Positions 25,566 to 34,698 of a DNA stretch of 64,000 nucleotides are shown in pieces. The first letter of the stretch is position 1. Each line of letters starts with the position of its first letter. The position numbers and the translations under genes are program-made. The DNA comes from Candidatus Mailhella merdavium. Lineage in GTDB: Bacteria > Desulfobacterota > Desulfovibrionia > Desulfovibrionales > Desulfovibrionaceae. The DNA is taken from the NCBI GenBank assembly GCA_019119045.1, contig DWXS01000009.1:1-64000 (forward strand), in the 5' to 3' direction. The notes under the pieces were generated by a model. That model had not been told where the DNA came from. It worked only from the letters and a program-made list of their open reading frames with translations, and did no database searches.

Positions 25566-26057
25566 TCAAGAGTCTCCATCAGGGGCACGTTTCTGTTTCG
25601 ACTGGCAGGCCAAAAGCCCCGGTGCTGTCGTGGCGTTTTTCGAAGATGGCCACGCGCTCGGAAAGGGGGCGGAAGAACCGGCACCTTCAAAGCGGATACG
25701 CCCGCGCAAGTAATGGATTTCCGCCGCAAAGGGCAGGACATACCTGTGCCACCATGCTGTATCCGTCCGGGCGGGAAGCAGGCAGATCACTCTTTCAGCG
25801 CGTTCCATCTCAATTTCGTTCACAGCCTTGGCCAGCCAATGTGGCAGTGCCCGTCCGTAGGGAGGATTCATCCAGCAGACGCCATGCCAGACCTGGCGCA
25901 GTCCGTCTTCTTCCGGCGAGAAAAAGTTTTCGCACTTGGCGTTCCGCGCCGTGGCGCATACGTCCAGTTCGCACGGCCCGAATCTGGCATTCAGTTCTCT
26001 GAACAGCGGCCAGGGAGTCGCCCAATCATGCTTTTTACTCAGAAAATGCACGTTCAT
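25566..26057 (-). CDS. Phage-type DNA N6-adenine methyltransferase (Dam-like)
   Basis: The 163-residue protein starts MNVHFLSKKHDWATPWPLFR, has ELDVCATARNAKCENFFSPE and the catalytic WMNPPYGRALPHWLAKA, then CLLPARTDTAWWH and RGRIRF. This is the short phage/plasmid Dam family that methylates adenine, often to evade restriction. GAGGGGGAACGC precedes ATG. It sits between the Dsb-like gene and the AbrB-like gene in the long minus-strand operon. Confidence 0.92.
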   Translation of the reverse strand: MNVHFLSKKHDWATPWPLFRELNARFGPCELDVCATARNAKCENFFSPEEDGLRQVWHGVCWMNPPYGRALPHWLAKAVNEIEMERAERVICLLPARTDTAWWHRYVLPFAAEIHYLRGRIRFEGAGSSAPFPSAWPSSKNATTAPGLLACQSKQKRAPDGDS

Positions 26058-26067
26058 GCGTTCCCCC

Positions 26068-26832
26068 TCAAAGAAGCGACTCGTTCAGCAGGCCGCGTGT
26101 TATGATTTGCGAGATTTCGTCTTTTGCCCGCATATCTCCAGAGCGGGCCTTGCGGGCCAGCTCCAGAGCCGCAGGCAGTTCTCCTGCCTTGAAGTCACAG
26201 GCGGGGAAGCGGATGCCGTCCAGAATCCATGTCGGCGTGGACGTGATGCGCGATTGTGCGGCGACAATATCCGCGCTCACCAGAGGAGCGGCGGCTTGCA
26301 GGGCGTCCGCGAAGGCTTCCGGCGCAATGGCGGCTTCCTGAATCGCGGTCTGGAGAGCAGCTTCATAGGGAACCGGAATGCCGAGAGAGGTTTTCGGCAG
26401 AACGGCATCCCAGAAGCGATGCGCCGCATTGGTGGAAAAGCCTCGCAATGCCTCATAGGCCAGGGCTTTTTTCAACGATTCGCCGTATTCATCCGAGGGG
26501 ATATGCCGCACGACGATACACAGACCGGGGTTTTCCCGCTGCGCCTGAAGCGGTTCCTGAATGCCGCAGTACGGGCATTCGAGGTTTGACCAGTATTCAA
26601 GAATGTCGCCCTGAAAGCCGTCCACCGGCCTGCCGTCGAGACAGGTTCTGCCGGAAAGACTTTCGTGCGGGGAGTAAGGGGATGCCAGGTCTTTGGCTAT
26701 CTCGGTTTTTACGTCTGCTTCCACGGCCATCCGGTCTGACATGGGCGTTCCGGCGGAAGCGGTATGGCAAAGTCCAATAAGGCACCAAAAGAAAAGAACC
26801 TGGGCCAATATAATGTTATGCCGCATGGTCAT
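26068..26832 (-). CDS. Periplasmic DsbA/DsbC-like thiol oxidoreductase (TrbB analogue)
   Basis: ATG 26832 with CAGGAGAAACAGT upstream gives 254 residues. A signal segment (IILAQVLFFWCLIGLCHTASA) is followed by a thioredoxin-fold domain with the active site LECPYCGIQEPL and a late cis-Pro loop (TSTPTWILDGI). It should make or isomerise disulfides in the periplasm. In IncI plasmids a DsbC-like TrbB lies between the DotM-like TrbA and DotL-like TrbC; here it follows dotL and overlaps its end by 17 bases. Likely it folds cysteine-containing transfer proteins. Confidence 0.85.
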   Translation of the reverse strand: MTMRHNIILAQVLFFWCLIGLCHTASAGTPMSDRMAVEADVKTEIAKDLASPYSPHESLSGRTCLDGRPVDGFQGDILEYWSNLECPYCGIQEPLQAQRENPGLCIVVRHIPSDEYGESLKKALAYEALRGFSTNAAHRFWDAVLPKTSLGIPVPYEAALQTAIQEAAIAPEAFADALQAAAPLVSADIVAAQSRITSTPTWILDGIRFPACDFKAGELPAALELARKARSGDMRAKDEISQIITRGLLNESLL

Positions 26833-28591
26833 ACTGTTTCTCCTGAGAAAACTGTAGAAGTTGAGGAACGCGCAGTTGCGCCTTTTTGAGAGAAGGATTG
26901 GCGAAGAACATATCGCCCCGGACAATCTGCCCGGAGAAGACAAAGTGGGCTTCGCCTTCTATCTGTTCCTGCAAGTCGCGCAGGACGACGCGATCTTCCT
27001 GCTCCACCGTGGTGGAGTTGGCGTCGCGGTAGCCGGAACTGATCTGTTCGTTGACGTTGAAACCTGTGGTACGCAGGACAGTGCTTTGTCCCGCCTGTCC
27101 GCGTATCAATTCCCATGTCTTTTCCGCGTCCTGCATCTTCATGAAAATTTTGATGGACGTATTTGCCACCATCTGCTGTGCGCCTTTCTTGTCAGCCTCC
27201 ATGATGCCTGCATAGTCCTGGGAGGCTACAATGGCGGCGATGCCAAGACCGCGCCCTTGTGTCAGCACGACTTCAAAACCCGGCGTCACGATAGCCGCGT
27301 ACTCGTCCACGATGCACAAGTACGGCCCGATGCCTATGGCATCAGTGGGCAGAGCTTCCAGTACATCAGCGGCGTCGCCCTCGATATTCGCGCCGAGGCC
27401 AACGGCGCAGGCATTGCGGATGGCGGAAAGGCTGATTTTACCGAGGCTGGCGAGTTCGGCGGGCGCTTTTTCCAGAGAAGGCAATAAAACCACGAGGATG
27501 CGTCGCTGCATGATGCTGTCGGCAAAGTCCACTTCCCCATCTTCCGCGCCGTAGATGTGGCTGTAGGTATCCGTCAGGCTGGACAGAGCCTTGCCGAAGT
27601 AGGATTGCGCGTAGCCGAACTGTTCCGCGAAGGATTCCGGCTGCTCTTTCAGGTCACGACCGGCAATCCAGCCGGAGGTGGCAAGAGCCGCCTGAATGGA
27701 CGCGCGGGACTCTTCATCCAGTTCAGGATGCAGGGCCAGAGCCACACATTTTTCCAGAGCCAGAGAATCGCGGATAATGGAGGTGGAGAGCTTGAGCAGC
27801 CCTTTGTCCCGCAAGTCCACCAGCGCGTACATGACGCCGGAAATCAGGGCCTGCGCCTTGTCCGCGAAAATGGAATTGGCTCCATCCGACGCGGGCATGA
27901 GGGAAACAAGAAGCTGCGTCAGAGCCTCGGCGCTCCCAAAGGTAAAGGGATTGTTGGTATTGGAAAGGCGGCGCGGGCTTTTCCCTTTTACTTTTCCGCT
28001 TGTGCCATAGTTCAGCACGCGGAAGTCGTCATCCCGGCCAAGGAACCGGGCCATCTGCCATATCTGGACAGCCAGCTTGGGACTGGCCTTGGGGTCGATG
28101 TAGAACAGCCCGCTTCCTGTGGCCAGCGCGTTGTAGGAAAGAGAAACCAGCGTTTCCGTCTTGCCGGAACCTGTCGTGCCGAAGAGCAGACAGTGCGTGA
28201 GGATGTCCTTGGCTTTCAGCCAAAGCTCCTGTTTGTCCTGAAGCCGGTTGCCGAGAAAGAAGATGCCTTCCGGTCTGGCAAAACCGCCCCGTCCGGGCAG
28301 GGGATCGCCTCTGTCCGTACCGGACAGACCCATCGGCATACGGAACGGCAGGCGTTCCTTGTTGATACAGGCGCAACGTGCAAGGAACAGTGCGATACCG
28401 GCCAAAAACAACGGCGTCGCCAGAACGGGGAAAAGGAACAGACACACCCCCGCGCCGAACATTCCACCGATTTGCACCTGGCCGAGCTTGAGAGCGTCCG
28501 CGAGACGTTGCGAGGGGGAGCGTACATCACGGTGCAGACGTTTACGTTCCTGTGTTTCGTGGTCTTCCAGACCTCTGATGGTTCTGTTCAT
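26816..28591 (-). CDS. dotL: Type IV coupling protein DotL/IcmO/TrbC-like
   Basis: 591 residues. Two N-terminal transmembrane segments (about 40-75) are followed by an ATPase domain with Walker A LLFGTTGSGKTETLVSLSYN and Walker B LCIVDEYAAIV. QTGEM-like features and ARF-type sequence IAAIVASQDYAGIMEADKKG match the DotL/TrbC subgroup. It recruits the relaxase-DNA complex to the secretion channel. It starts 11 bases after dotM, its usual partner. Confidence 0.93.
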   Translation of the reverse strand: MNRTIRGLEDHETQERKRLHRDVRSPSQRLADALKLGQVQIGGMFGAGVCLFLFPVLATPLFLAGIALFLARCACINKERLPFRMPMGLSGTDRGDPLPGRGGFARPEGIFFLGNRLQDKQELWLKAKDILTHCLLFGTTGSGKTETLVSLSYNALATGSGLFYIDPKASPKLAVQIWQMARFLGRDDDFRVLNYGTSGKVKGKSPRRLSNTNNPFTFGSAEALTQLLVSLMPASDGANSIFADKAQALISGVMYALVDLRDKGLLKLSTSIIRDSLALEKCVALALHPELDEESRASIQAALATSGWIAGRDLKEQPESFAEQFGYAQSYFGKALSSLTDTYSHIYGAEDGEVDFADSIMQRRILVVLLPSLEKAPAELASLGKISLSAIRNACAVGLGANIEGDAADVLEALPTDAIGIGPYLCIVDEYAAIVTPGFEVVLTQGRGLGIAAIVASQDYAGIMEADKKGAQQMVANTSIKIFMKMQDAEKTWELIRGQAGQSTVLRTTGFNVNEQISSGYRDANSTTVEQEDRVVLRDLQEQIEGEAHFVFSGQIVRGDMFFANPSLKKAQLRVPQLLQFSQEKQYDHAA

Positions 28592-28602
28592 AAGTGGAAC
28601 CT

Positions 28603-29961
28603 CTAGTAGTATTCGTCAGCTAAATGTTCATCTTCATTGGCATCGTATTCGGGGTTTTCTTCCGGGGGGCAGAGAACCACATCCGCGTCCGGCGGCGATT
28701 CAATGGAAGAAGTTTCAGTCTCGGAGTTTGAGGGTTCGGCGGCGTCAGCGGGCGGAACCGGGATTGTTTCCGGCATGGGCGGCACAAAGATTTCCGTCAG
28801 CCAGCCCTGGGCGGAAAGGGCTTCCTTGAGACTTGCCACGGCGGGAGCCACATGCGGTTCAGTCAGAGCCTTCCCTTCCTGTTCTTCCGCCATATAGTGC
28901 GCCCATGCCGCAAAGCCTTCGGCCCATGCCGCCCGTCCACCACATTGATTGAGTGCATACCAGAGCGGCCTGTCCATCGGGCGAAGCCACAGGAACTGCG
29001 AACCGGCCAGCACGCCTTTTTGCCGCGCCCGGTACAGCAGCGCCATGAACCACGGCAGCTCATAGGCGGCATGAGTGGCCATGCTCTTCTCGGACAGAAC
29101 ATCCTTGTGCCGCGCCCATGTTTTTTTCAAACGCTTCTCAAATGCGGAGTCCGTCAGCACGGGACAATCCGCGTTCCCGTCAATTTCGTTGTAGGAACTG
29201 GAAACCATGTCCAGCATACTGACGCAGCCCTTCTTGTCTCCATTGGCGTAGGCCAGAAAAGCGACGGCCAGAGCGCGGCGGCACGGCGAGAAGCCCTCAT
29301 AGCCCTCAAAGGATTTGCCGAGCTGTTCCGTCAGCACGGCAAGGGCCTTTTTTTCATCCAGCCGGGCGTTGCCCCATGCGGGCAGTTCCGTGGACGGCAG
29401 GCCGTTTTTCAGGGCCTGTTCCGGCGTGAACGGCTCCCCGGCGTCATTGACCAGCAGGCCGTGTTCCAGCGCGAACTGCGCGGGCGTCCGGGCGATTTTC
29501 CACGGCCCGGAATCATGGGATTCCGGCGAGAGCAGATACTTGCCGCGCCCCACCACAGGCCGCAGGCAAGGGAAGGACTCCGCGTTGTTCCGGAGCAGAC
29601 TTTCCATATTGAAGCGGCGGACAAGACCACCCACGCGCCCCATGAAGATGGCAGCCACGCCGAACAGAACGAGCAGCAGCGCAAAAGGCCAGCGAATCCA
29701 TGAGCCGGTGTAGTGCAGGACTTTTTGCATGGTTTCCCATGACAGAGAAGCCGGATCAGCTTCCTCAATGCGTGTCCAGGCTGTTTGTGCTTCATCAAAG
29801 AAGGGCGTGAAGACCTGAATCTGGGCTTTGGCCAGGGCAAGCAGCGGCCTGTTCACGCTATCGGCATGAGCGATATACAGGGCGGGCAGCACCACAAAGA
29901 CAAGAATCAGGAAGGCGCACCATAAGAAAAGGTGGTCATCCCTGTTATCCCGACCGTTCAT
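28603..29961 (-). CDS. dotM: DotM/IcmP/TrbA-like coupling-complex protein
   Basis: 452 residues with an N-terminal transmembrane segment (FLWCAFLILVFVVLPALYIA), a second hydrophobic segment (WPFALLLVLFGVAAIFM), and a large cytoplasmic domain containing CRRALAVAFLAYANGDKKG and TDSAFEKRLKKTWARHKDVL, typical of DotM/TrbA. It forms the coupling platform with DotL. The C-terminus is Pro/Ser/Glu-rich and probably disordered. ATG overlaps the stop of the lytic transglycosylase (ATGA). Confidence 0.9.
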   Translation of the reverse strand: MNGRDNRDDHLFLWCAFLILVFVVLPALYIAHADSVNRPLLALAKAQIQVFTPFFDEAQTAWTRIEEADPASLSWETMQKVLHYTGSWIRWPFALLLVLFGVAAIFMGRVGGLVRRFNMESLLRNNAESFPCLRPVVGRGKYLLSPESHDSGPWKIARTPAQFALEHGLLVNDAGEPFTPEQALKNGLPSTELPAWGNARLDEKKALAVLTEQLGKSFEGYEGFSPCRRALAVAFLAYANGDKKGCVSMLDMVSSSYNEIDGNADCPVLTDSAFEKRLKKTWARHKDVLSEKSMATHAAYELPWFMALLYRARQKGVLAGSQFLWLRPMDRPLWYALNQCGGRAAWAEGFAAWAHYMAEEQEGKALTEPHVAPAVASLKEALSAQGWLTEIFVPPMPETIPVPPADAAEPSNSETETSSIESPPDADVVLCPPEENPEYDANEDEHLADEYY

Positions 29962-30473
29962 TGTCCCGCCTCCCGCTCAAGAACGGAGAGCGTGAAAATC
30001 CCTTCCCGGCTCAGACGTTCCAGATTGGCTTGTACTCGCCGGATATAGGCATCCCGGCGATGCGGCGTCCGGGAGTGATACGCGCCGATGGCCCGCCAGA
30101 GACTGCCCGTGCGCTGATATTCCTTCCGCAACAGCCAGGCCGCCGCATACGCATTGACGCGGCCATCACGGAGTACGGCGTCAGGTGAAATGCCCATCGC
30201 GGCCAACTCGTTAAGATGAATGGTGTTGACCTGAAACGGCCCCAGGTCCCATGTGCCGTTTCCATTGCTCAGGGCTTCCCCGGTTTTGCCGCCTTCCGTG
30301 GCGAGGATGGCGAAGAGCGCGGCGACGGGCATTCCGCTGATGCGGGCGGCGTCCAGAACGCAGTCAGCCGTCAGCGGTCGCATGGACGGCAAAACAACTC
30401 TTGTCCGGTCAGCGGCAAAGGCCGCATCCGGCAACAACCACAGAGCGGCGAAAAGAAAGATTACCGTTCTCAT
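29958..30473 (-). CDS. Exported lytic transglycosylase (VirB1/PilT-like)
   Basis: ATG 30473 overlaps the previous stop (ATGA). The 171-residue product has a signal peptide (TVIFLFAALWLLPDAAFA) and an SLT-like domain with catalytic Glu in LFAILATEGGKTGE, GTWDLGPFQVNTIHLNELAA and AIGAYHSRTPHRR. It would open peptidoglycan locally for assembly of the transfer apparatus. The longer track start at 30623 only adds a Gln/Arg-rich run that is a shadow of the upstream gene. Confidence 0.9.
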   Translation of the reverse strand: MRTVIFLFAALWLLPDAAFAADRTRVVLPSMRPLTADCVLDAARISGMPVAALFAILATEGGKTGEALSNGNGTWDLGPFQVNTIHLNELAAMGISPDAVLRDGRVNAYAAAWLLRKEYQRTGSLWRAIGAYHSRTPHRRDAYIRRVQANLERLSREGIFTLSVLEREAGQ

Positions 30474-30886
30474 TGAAGTTTTCCCGTAATTTTGACGACA
30501 TAATCCCCACCGGTGCCGTAGACCTTGAAGGGGTTGTTGCCGCCCATGCCGTTGACGGCGTTGTTGACCTGATTGTGAGCCTCGTTGATTTTCCGGTTGA
30601 TGTAGGAATTGACCTGACTGCACATGCCCGCGACAATCTGATCCATGCTCGGCAGAGTCACGCCGAGAGAGAAAGCATCACCGATGGCATTGACGGAGCC
30701 GAGGCAGCCGGAAAGCGCGTCCCGTTCGGTTTCCGGGTCGGGCATGAGAATGTCGTGCGAGTCCGATACCCTGTTGTTGCGTTCCTGAATCGCGCCGCTC
30801 ACGGCCTCCTGCATGTCCTGGCAGGAACCGGCAAAGCACGGCGCGACCAGAACCATGCACAAGAGAAACATGGCAATATATTTCAT
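30470..30886 (-). CDS. Small exported transfer-associated protein of unknown function
   Basis: 138 residues with a signal peptide (YIAMFLLCMVLVAPCFAG) and three cysteines in the mature part (SCQDM, GCLGS, GMCSQV), which could be substrates of the DsbA-like protein. The C-terminal segment has NRKINEAHNQVNNAVNGMGG. It is first in the lytic-transglycosylase/dotM/dotL unit. I do not recognise a family; an envelope component of the transfer apparatus is the best guess. Confidence 0.7.
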   Translation of the reverse strand: MKYIAMFLLCMVLVAPCFAGSCQDMQEAVSGAIQERNNRVSDSHDILMPDPETERDALSGCLGSVNAIGDAFSLGVTLPSMDQIVAGMCSQVNSYINRKINEAHNQVNNAVNGMGGNNPFKVYGTGGDYVVKITGKLQ

Positions 30887-30912
30887 GTCGCTGTCTCCAA
30901 ATAATGGGGGTC

Positions 30913-30959
30913 AAGGGGCATCATGCCCCTTGTGGGGGGAGTGGGGGCAGCGCCCCCAC
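30913..30959 (-). terminator. Two GC-rich stem-loops between topB and the next gene
   Basis: AAGGGGCA-TCA-TGCCCCTT (30913-30931) and GTGGGGGC-AGC-GCCCCCAC (30941-30959) are perfect stems without T tails. They may slow or partly terminate transcription after topB, or protect mRNA ends. Confidence 0.5.
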
Positions 30960-30969
30960 ATCTTCCGTT

Positions 30970-33090
30970 CTATTTTCCTCTTTTCTTTGCGTTGAAATCA
31001 GGAGCGCCGTTCGGAGCGACGGGCCAGCTCTTTTTGCATCCGGGGTAGCCGGAGCAGCCGTAGAACTCGCCTTTCGCGCCGGAGCGTTTGACGAGGGGCT
31101 TGCCGCAGTCCGGGCAGGCGTATTCCGAAAGCGCGGGTTTGGGCCTGGCCTTGCCGGGCCTGCCGTTTTCGTCGGGCAGGATGACCTTGCAGTCGGGATA
31201 CGCCGTGCAGCCCCAGAACCACGAACCGTCCTTCTTGCGCCTGCGGCGGTTCAGGGCCGCGCCGCAGGAAGGACAGGGAAACGCGGGCCTGCCGTCGCCC
31301 AGAATGGGGGCAAGGAGTTCCGGCAGAATCTTCTTTTGTTCCGCAAGAAAGGCGTCGAGCGTTTCCCTGCCCTGGGCGATGGCCTCAAGGCGGGACTCCC
31401 ATTCCGCTGTGGTGATGGGGTCTTTGAGTACGGGCGGGGTGAGGTCGATGATTTCCCGGCCCAGCGGCGTGGAAACGATGGACTTTTTGTCAAGCGCCAG
31501 ATAGCCGCGCTCTTTCAGGGTTTCGAGAACCTTGGCGCGGGTGGCCTCGGTTCCGATGCCTTTGGTTTCCCTGAGCGTGGCTTTGGCCTCGGCGTCGCCC
31601 ACAAAACGGTGGACGTTGGCCATCGCCTCGATGAGCGTGCCCTCGGAGAAACGGGAAGGCGGGGAAGTTTTTTTCTTCACGCTTTCCACTGTGCGGCAGG
31701 TCACGGCATCGCCCTGTTCGACCGGCGGCAGGGATTCCTCTTCCTGCCTGTCGTCTTCCTCGTCTTTGGAGAAGGCCGTCCATCCGGCGTCCACCATGCG
31801 CCGCCCCGTGACCTCCCAACGGGTATCAGCAAGGTTGACCGCGATTTTTCGCGCTTCATAACGCATGGGCGGATGGAATTGCAGACAGAACGCCGTGGCA
31901 ATCATGAAATAGAGAGAGCGTTCCTCCGGTTTGAGGTTGTCCGGGGGCAGTTCGCCCGTGGGTGCGATGGCGTGGTGTGCGGTGACTTTCTGCGTATTCC
32001 ACGCGGCGCTTTTGAGCGAGGCGTCAGCCGTTCCCGCGATCTGCTCCAGACCGGGAAGCGAGGAAAGCGCGGCCAGCACGGCGGCGGCATCCTGATATTG
32101 CTCAACCGGCAGATAGCGGCAGTCCGTCCGGGGATAGGTGGTCAGTTTGCGCTCATAGAGGGATTGCGCGGTATCCAGCACTTCCTGAGCCGACATGCCG
32201 AATCGGGATGACGCCGCTTTTTGCAGGGAAGAAAGACTGTGCGGCAGAGGCGCGGCCTTGCTTTTGTTCTCCCGCAGGGATTCCGTGACAAGGCCCTCCA
32301 CGCCGTTGACCTGTTCAAGCACAGCGGCAACCTGGGTGAAATCCACGAGCCGCCCGGAAGCGTCCAGACCGGCCTGCGTCTCGGAAGGAACAAAGGTGGC
32401 CGTAAATTCTCCGGCGGCATGGGTGAGTGAGGCCCGCAGCACGAAATAATCCACGGGCTTGAAGTTGGTAATCTCTCTGTCGCGGGCAACGACCAGAGCG
32501 AGGGTGGGAGTCTGGACGCGGCCCAAAGACAGCACTTCAGAGCGTCCGTTATCCCTTCCCTTGATGGTCAGGGCGCGCGTGGCGTTGATGCCTACCAGCC
32601 AGTCGGCCAGACTTCTGGCGCGGGCGGCGTCGCGCAGCGGCGCATAGGGCGCGTTGTCCCTGATGCCGTTCAGGGCGATGTGGACGGATTTGTCATCCAA
32701 GGAAGGAAGCCAGATGCGGGCTACCGGGCCGCAATAGCCAAAATGTTCCAGCACCTCATCGACGAGTAACTGGCCTTCGCGGTCGGGATCGCCCGCGTTG
32801 ACCACGGAATCGGCCTCACGCAGCAGGGAACCGATGACGGCAAGCTGTTTGGCGGAATCCTTTTTGACCTTGTATTTCCATTCAGAAGGAATGATGGGCA
32901 GGTGTTCGCGCCGCCATTGGGCATATTCGGGCTTGTATTTCTGCGGCCAGGCAAGTTCGAGCATGTGCCCGAAGCACCATGTCACCGTATCGTCGCCGCA
33001 GCGGATGCAGCCGTTCTCCGTGCGGCCGTTGCCCAGACCATTGGCGATGGCTTTTGCGAGATTGGGTTTTTCGGCAATGAAAAGTCGCAT
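30970..33090 (-). CDS. topB: DNA topoisomerase III
   Basis: 706 residues, type IA topoisomerase. The TOPRIM domain has LFIAEKPNLAKAI and NAGDPDREGQLLVDEV; the catalytic Tyr lies in KLTTYPRTDCRYLP; SLGRVQTPTL, HHAIAPTG and GIGTEATRA are the usual core motifs. Two C-terminal zinc-ribbon-like repeats (FPCPSCGAALNRRR, YACPDCGKPLVKRS) follow. Plasmid-borne TopB (like RP4 TraE) resolves single-stranded or intertwined intermediates in transfer and replication. It is 1 base from the ArdC-like stop, so co-transcribed. Confidence 0.95.
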   Translation of the reverse strand: MRLFIAEKPNLAKAIANGLGNGRTENGCIRCGDDTVTWCFGHMLELAWPQKYKPEYAQWRREHLPIIPSEWKYKVKKDSAKQLAVIGSLLREADSVVNAGDPDREGQLLVDEVLEHFGYCGPVARIWLPSLDDKSVHIALNGIRDNAPYAPLRDAARARSLADWLVGINATRALTIKGRDNGRSEVLSLGRVQTPTLALVVARDREITNFKPVDYFVLRASLTHAAGEFTATFVPSETQAGLDASGRLVDFTQVAAVLEQVNGVEGLVTESLRENKSKAAPLPHSLSSLQKAASSRFGMSAQEVLDTAQSLYERKLTTYPRTDCRYLPVEQYQDAAAVLAALSSLPGLEQIAGTADASLKSAAWNTQKVTAHHAIAPTGELPPDNLKPEERSLYFMIATAFCLQFHPPMRYEARKIAVNLADTRWEVTGRRMVDAGWTAFSKDEEDDRQEEESLPPVEQGDAVTCRTVESVKKKTSPPSRFSEGTLIEAMANVHRFVGDAEAKATLRETKGIGTEATRAKVLETLKERGYLALDKKSIVSTPLGREIIDLTPPVLKDPITTAEWESRLEAIAQGRETLDAFLAEQKKILPELLAPILGDGRPAFPCPSCGAALNRRRRKKDGSWFWGCTAYPDCKVILPDENGRPGKARPKPALSEYACPDCGKPLVKRSGAKGEFYGCSGYPGCKKSWPVAPNGAPDFNAKKRGK

Positions 33091-33091
33091 A

Positions 33092-34459
33092 TCACATCCT
33101 CATACGCCGCGCGGAAGCGGCTTTCTGTTCGTTCAGGGGAAGGGGATTTTCCACAGCGCCCGGCGCGGACTGGAGTCGTGCGTCCAGTTCCATGTGCAGC
33201 GTTTGAGACACCTGATCGCAGAGCGCGGCCAGTTCCCTGGTGGCGGAAGGGTCGAGCATGAGCGCCATGTTCAGGAAGTCGGGATTCTGGAGAATCAGGC
33301 GGGCCTTGACGGTCAGGTCGTCCGTTTCTTCAAATGCCCTGACGGATTCGGACAGAGAACGCGAAGCGGTATTGCCGGGCGCGGGACGAGGCACGTCGGA
33401 ACCGGCCTTTTCCCGGAAGGACACGCCGGTCACGGCATCCCGCTGTTTCTGCATCTCCATGAGTTCCAGCCAGGCTTCGCGTTTGGGGAACCATCGGGCG
33501 GCGGGCTGTTCGCCCGCTTCAAACTGGCGCAGGGTTGTCAGCGCCCGCGCGGCTTCCGAGGCGGCCCGGAAAAGCGCCCTGGATTCCCCGCCGGAAAAGG
33601 TCTGGTTCCAGAGCCTGAGCCGTTCCGCAGAACCGTGTTCCGGCATGGGCAGGCCGAATTTCGCCCCGGCCAGCATGGAGAACATTTCCGCCCGCATTTC
33701 CTCGAAGGCGCAGCTTTTGAGTGTTTGGGCCTTTACAGGCCGTCGGGCTTCCCGTGATGTATGGCCAGTGGCCTTGAAGAACTCCCGCAGCTTCGCGGCG
33801 TAGTAAGCGCCGGAACTGTGAAAATTCTCTGGGTACGGCAGCCTGACGGTATCCGTCCTGTGGTCGAAGCGCGGAACGCCCTTGCCGTGTTCGACAGCCA
33901 CACCGGAACTGGCGACAAAGCGTTCCAGCAGTTCGTTGCGCTGGGCTTCGCTCATGACGGGCGCGGGCTGTTCCCTAGCAGGAAAGTTTTCAATCTGGGC
34001 CGCATTGAAGACCGTGAAGGGATACAGCAGTGTATGACGCTGCACATCAGGAAGGCCCTTTGCCTGCTCTTCGGAAACAAAGTTCCACTTTCCGTCCTTT
34101 TCCACCGTGAAGAACACGTCCTCCGGGCGCAGCACGGTGACGCCGTGTTCTCCTTTTCGGATGCGGATGTTCAGGTCGGGATGTTCCTCCCTGACCGCCT
34201 GGAGCTGCTTGAACGTAAGCCAGCGGTTGTCGTCGTAGCCCTTTTCCATAGCGGTCAGCGTCAGACGCACCATGTTCGCGCCGCTGTATTCCTTGCCGGT
34301 CACGGGGCAAAAAGGCGTTTCAGCTACAGACGGCTGACTTTGTTCAGCGTTTTCGGCCAGCGCCAACATGGTCTGGGCAATGCCGTTGACAAATTCCTCC
34401 TGAACTTCCCGGCTGAGCTGAAAACGGCTCTTCTTTTCATTCTGTGGCGTCTGGCTCAT
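33092..34459 (-). CDS. ArdC-like protein with a degenerate zincin domain
   Basis: 455 residues. The N-terminal domain (about 45-150: PFCPVTGKEYSGANMVRLTL, NRWLTFKQLQA, IRKGEHGVTVLRPED) is the ssDNA-binding ArdC/DUF1738 type. The following region retains the zincin surroundings (AYYAAKLREFFKATGHTSRE) but the expected HExxH is replaced by KLREFF-like sequence. The C-terminal 170 residues are unlike standard ArdC. ArdC proteins protect incoming DNA from restriction. The missing motif suggests a non-enzymatic role. ATG overlaps the next gene's stop. Confidence 0.78.
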   Translation of the reverse strand: MSQTPQNEKKSRFQLSREVQEEFVNGIAQTMLALAENAEQSQPSVAETPFCPVTGKEYSGANMVRLTLTAMEKGYDDNRWLTFKQLQAVREEHPDLNIRIRKGEHGVTVLRPEDVFFTVEKDGKWNFVSEEQAKGLPDVQRHTLLYPFTVFNAAQIENFPAREQPAPVMSEAQRNELLERFVASSGVAVEHGKGVPRFDHRTDTVRLPYPENFHSSGAYYAAKLREFFKATGHTSREARRPVKAQTLKSCAFEEMRAEMFSMLAGAKFGLPMPEHGSAERLRLWNQTFSGGESRALFRAASEAARALTTLRQFEAGEQPAARWFPKREAWLELMEMQKQRDAVTGVSFREKAGSDVPRPAPGNTASRSLSESVRAFEETDDLTVKARLILQNPDFLNMALMLDPSATRELAALCDQVSQTLHMELDARLQSAPGAVENPLPLNEQKAASARRMRM

Positions 34460-34671
34460 TTCCGTTCCTCCCTGATGTCCACAATCACGGCATCCTGTTC
34501 GTCATACGGATTGAGAAATCCGGCGGCGACGGCTTCCTCGCGGTTCATAAAAAACGCGCCCTTGTCGAGCTGACGTTCGATGTCAGCCTGGGTGAGTGTG
34601 ACGCGCTTTTTTTCGTGGCTTCGTATAGGAGTGTCGAACAGTCCGAAAGCATTTCGTTTTTGTTCTGTCAT
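34456..34671 (-). CDS. Small hypothetical protein upstream of the ArdC-like gene
   Basis: 71 residues, start MTEQKRNAFGLFDTPIRSHE, with VTLTQADIERQLDKGAFFMN and DEQDAVIVDIREE. It is soluble with no recognised domain. GGAG lies upstream. Its stop overlaps the ArdC-like start (ATGA), so the pair is translationally coupled and probably functionally linked. Confidence 0.7.
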   Translation of the reverse strand: MTEQKRNAFGLFDTPIRSHEKKRVTLTQADIERQLDKGAFFMNREEAVAAGFLNPYDEQDAVIVDIREERK

Positions 34672-34698
34672 GGTTTCATTGCTCCTTATTCTTCCCTG

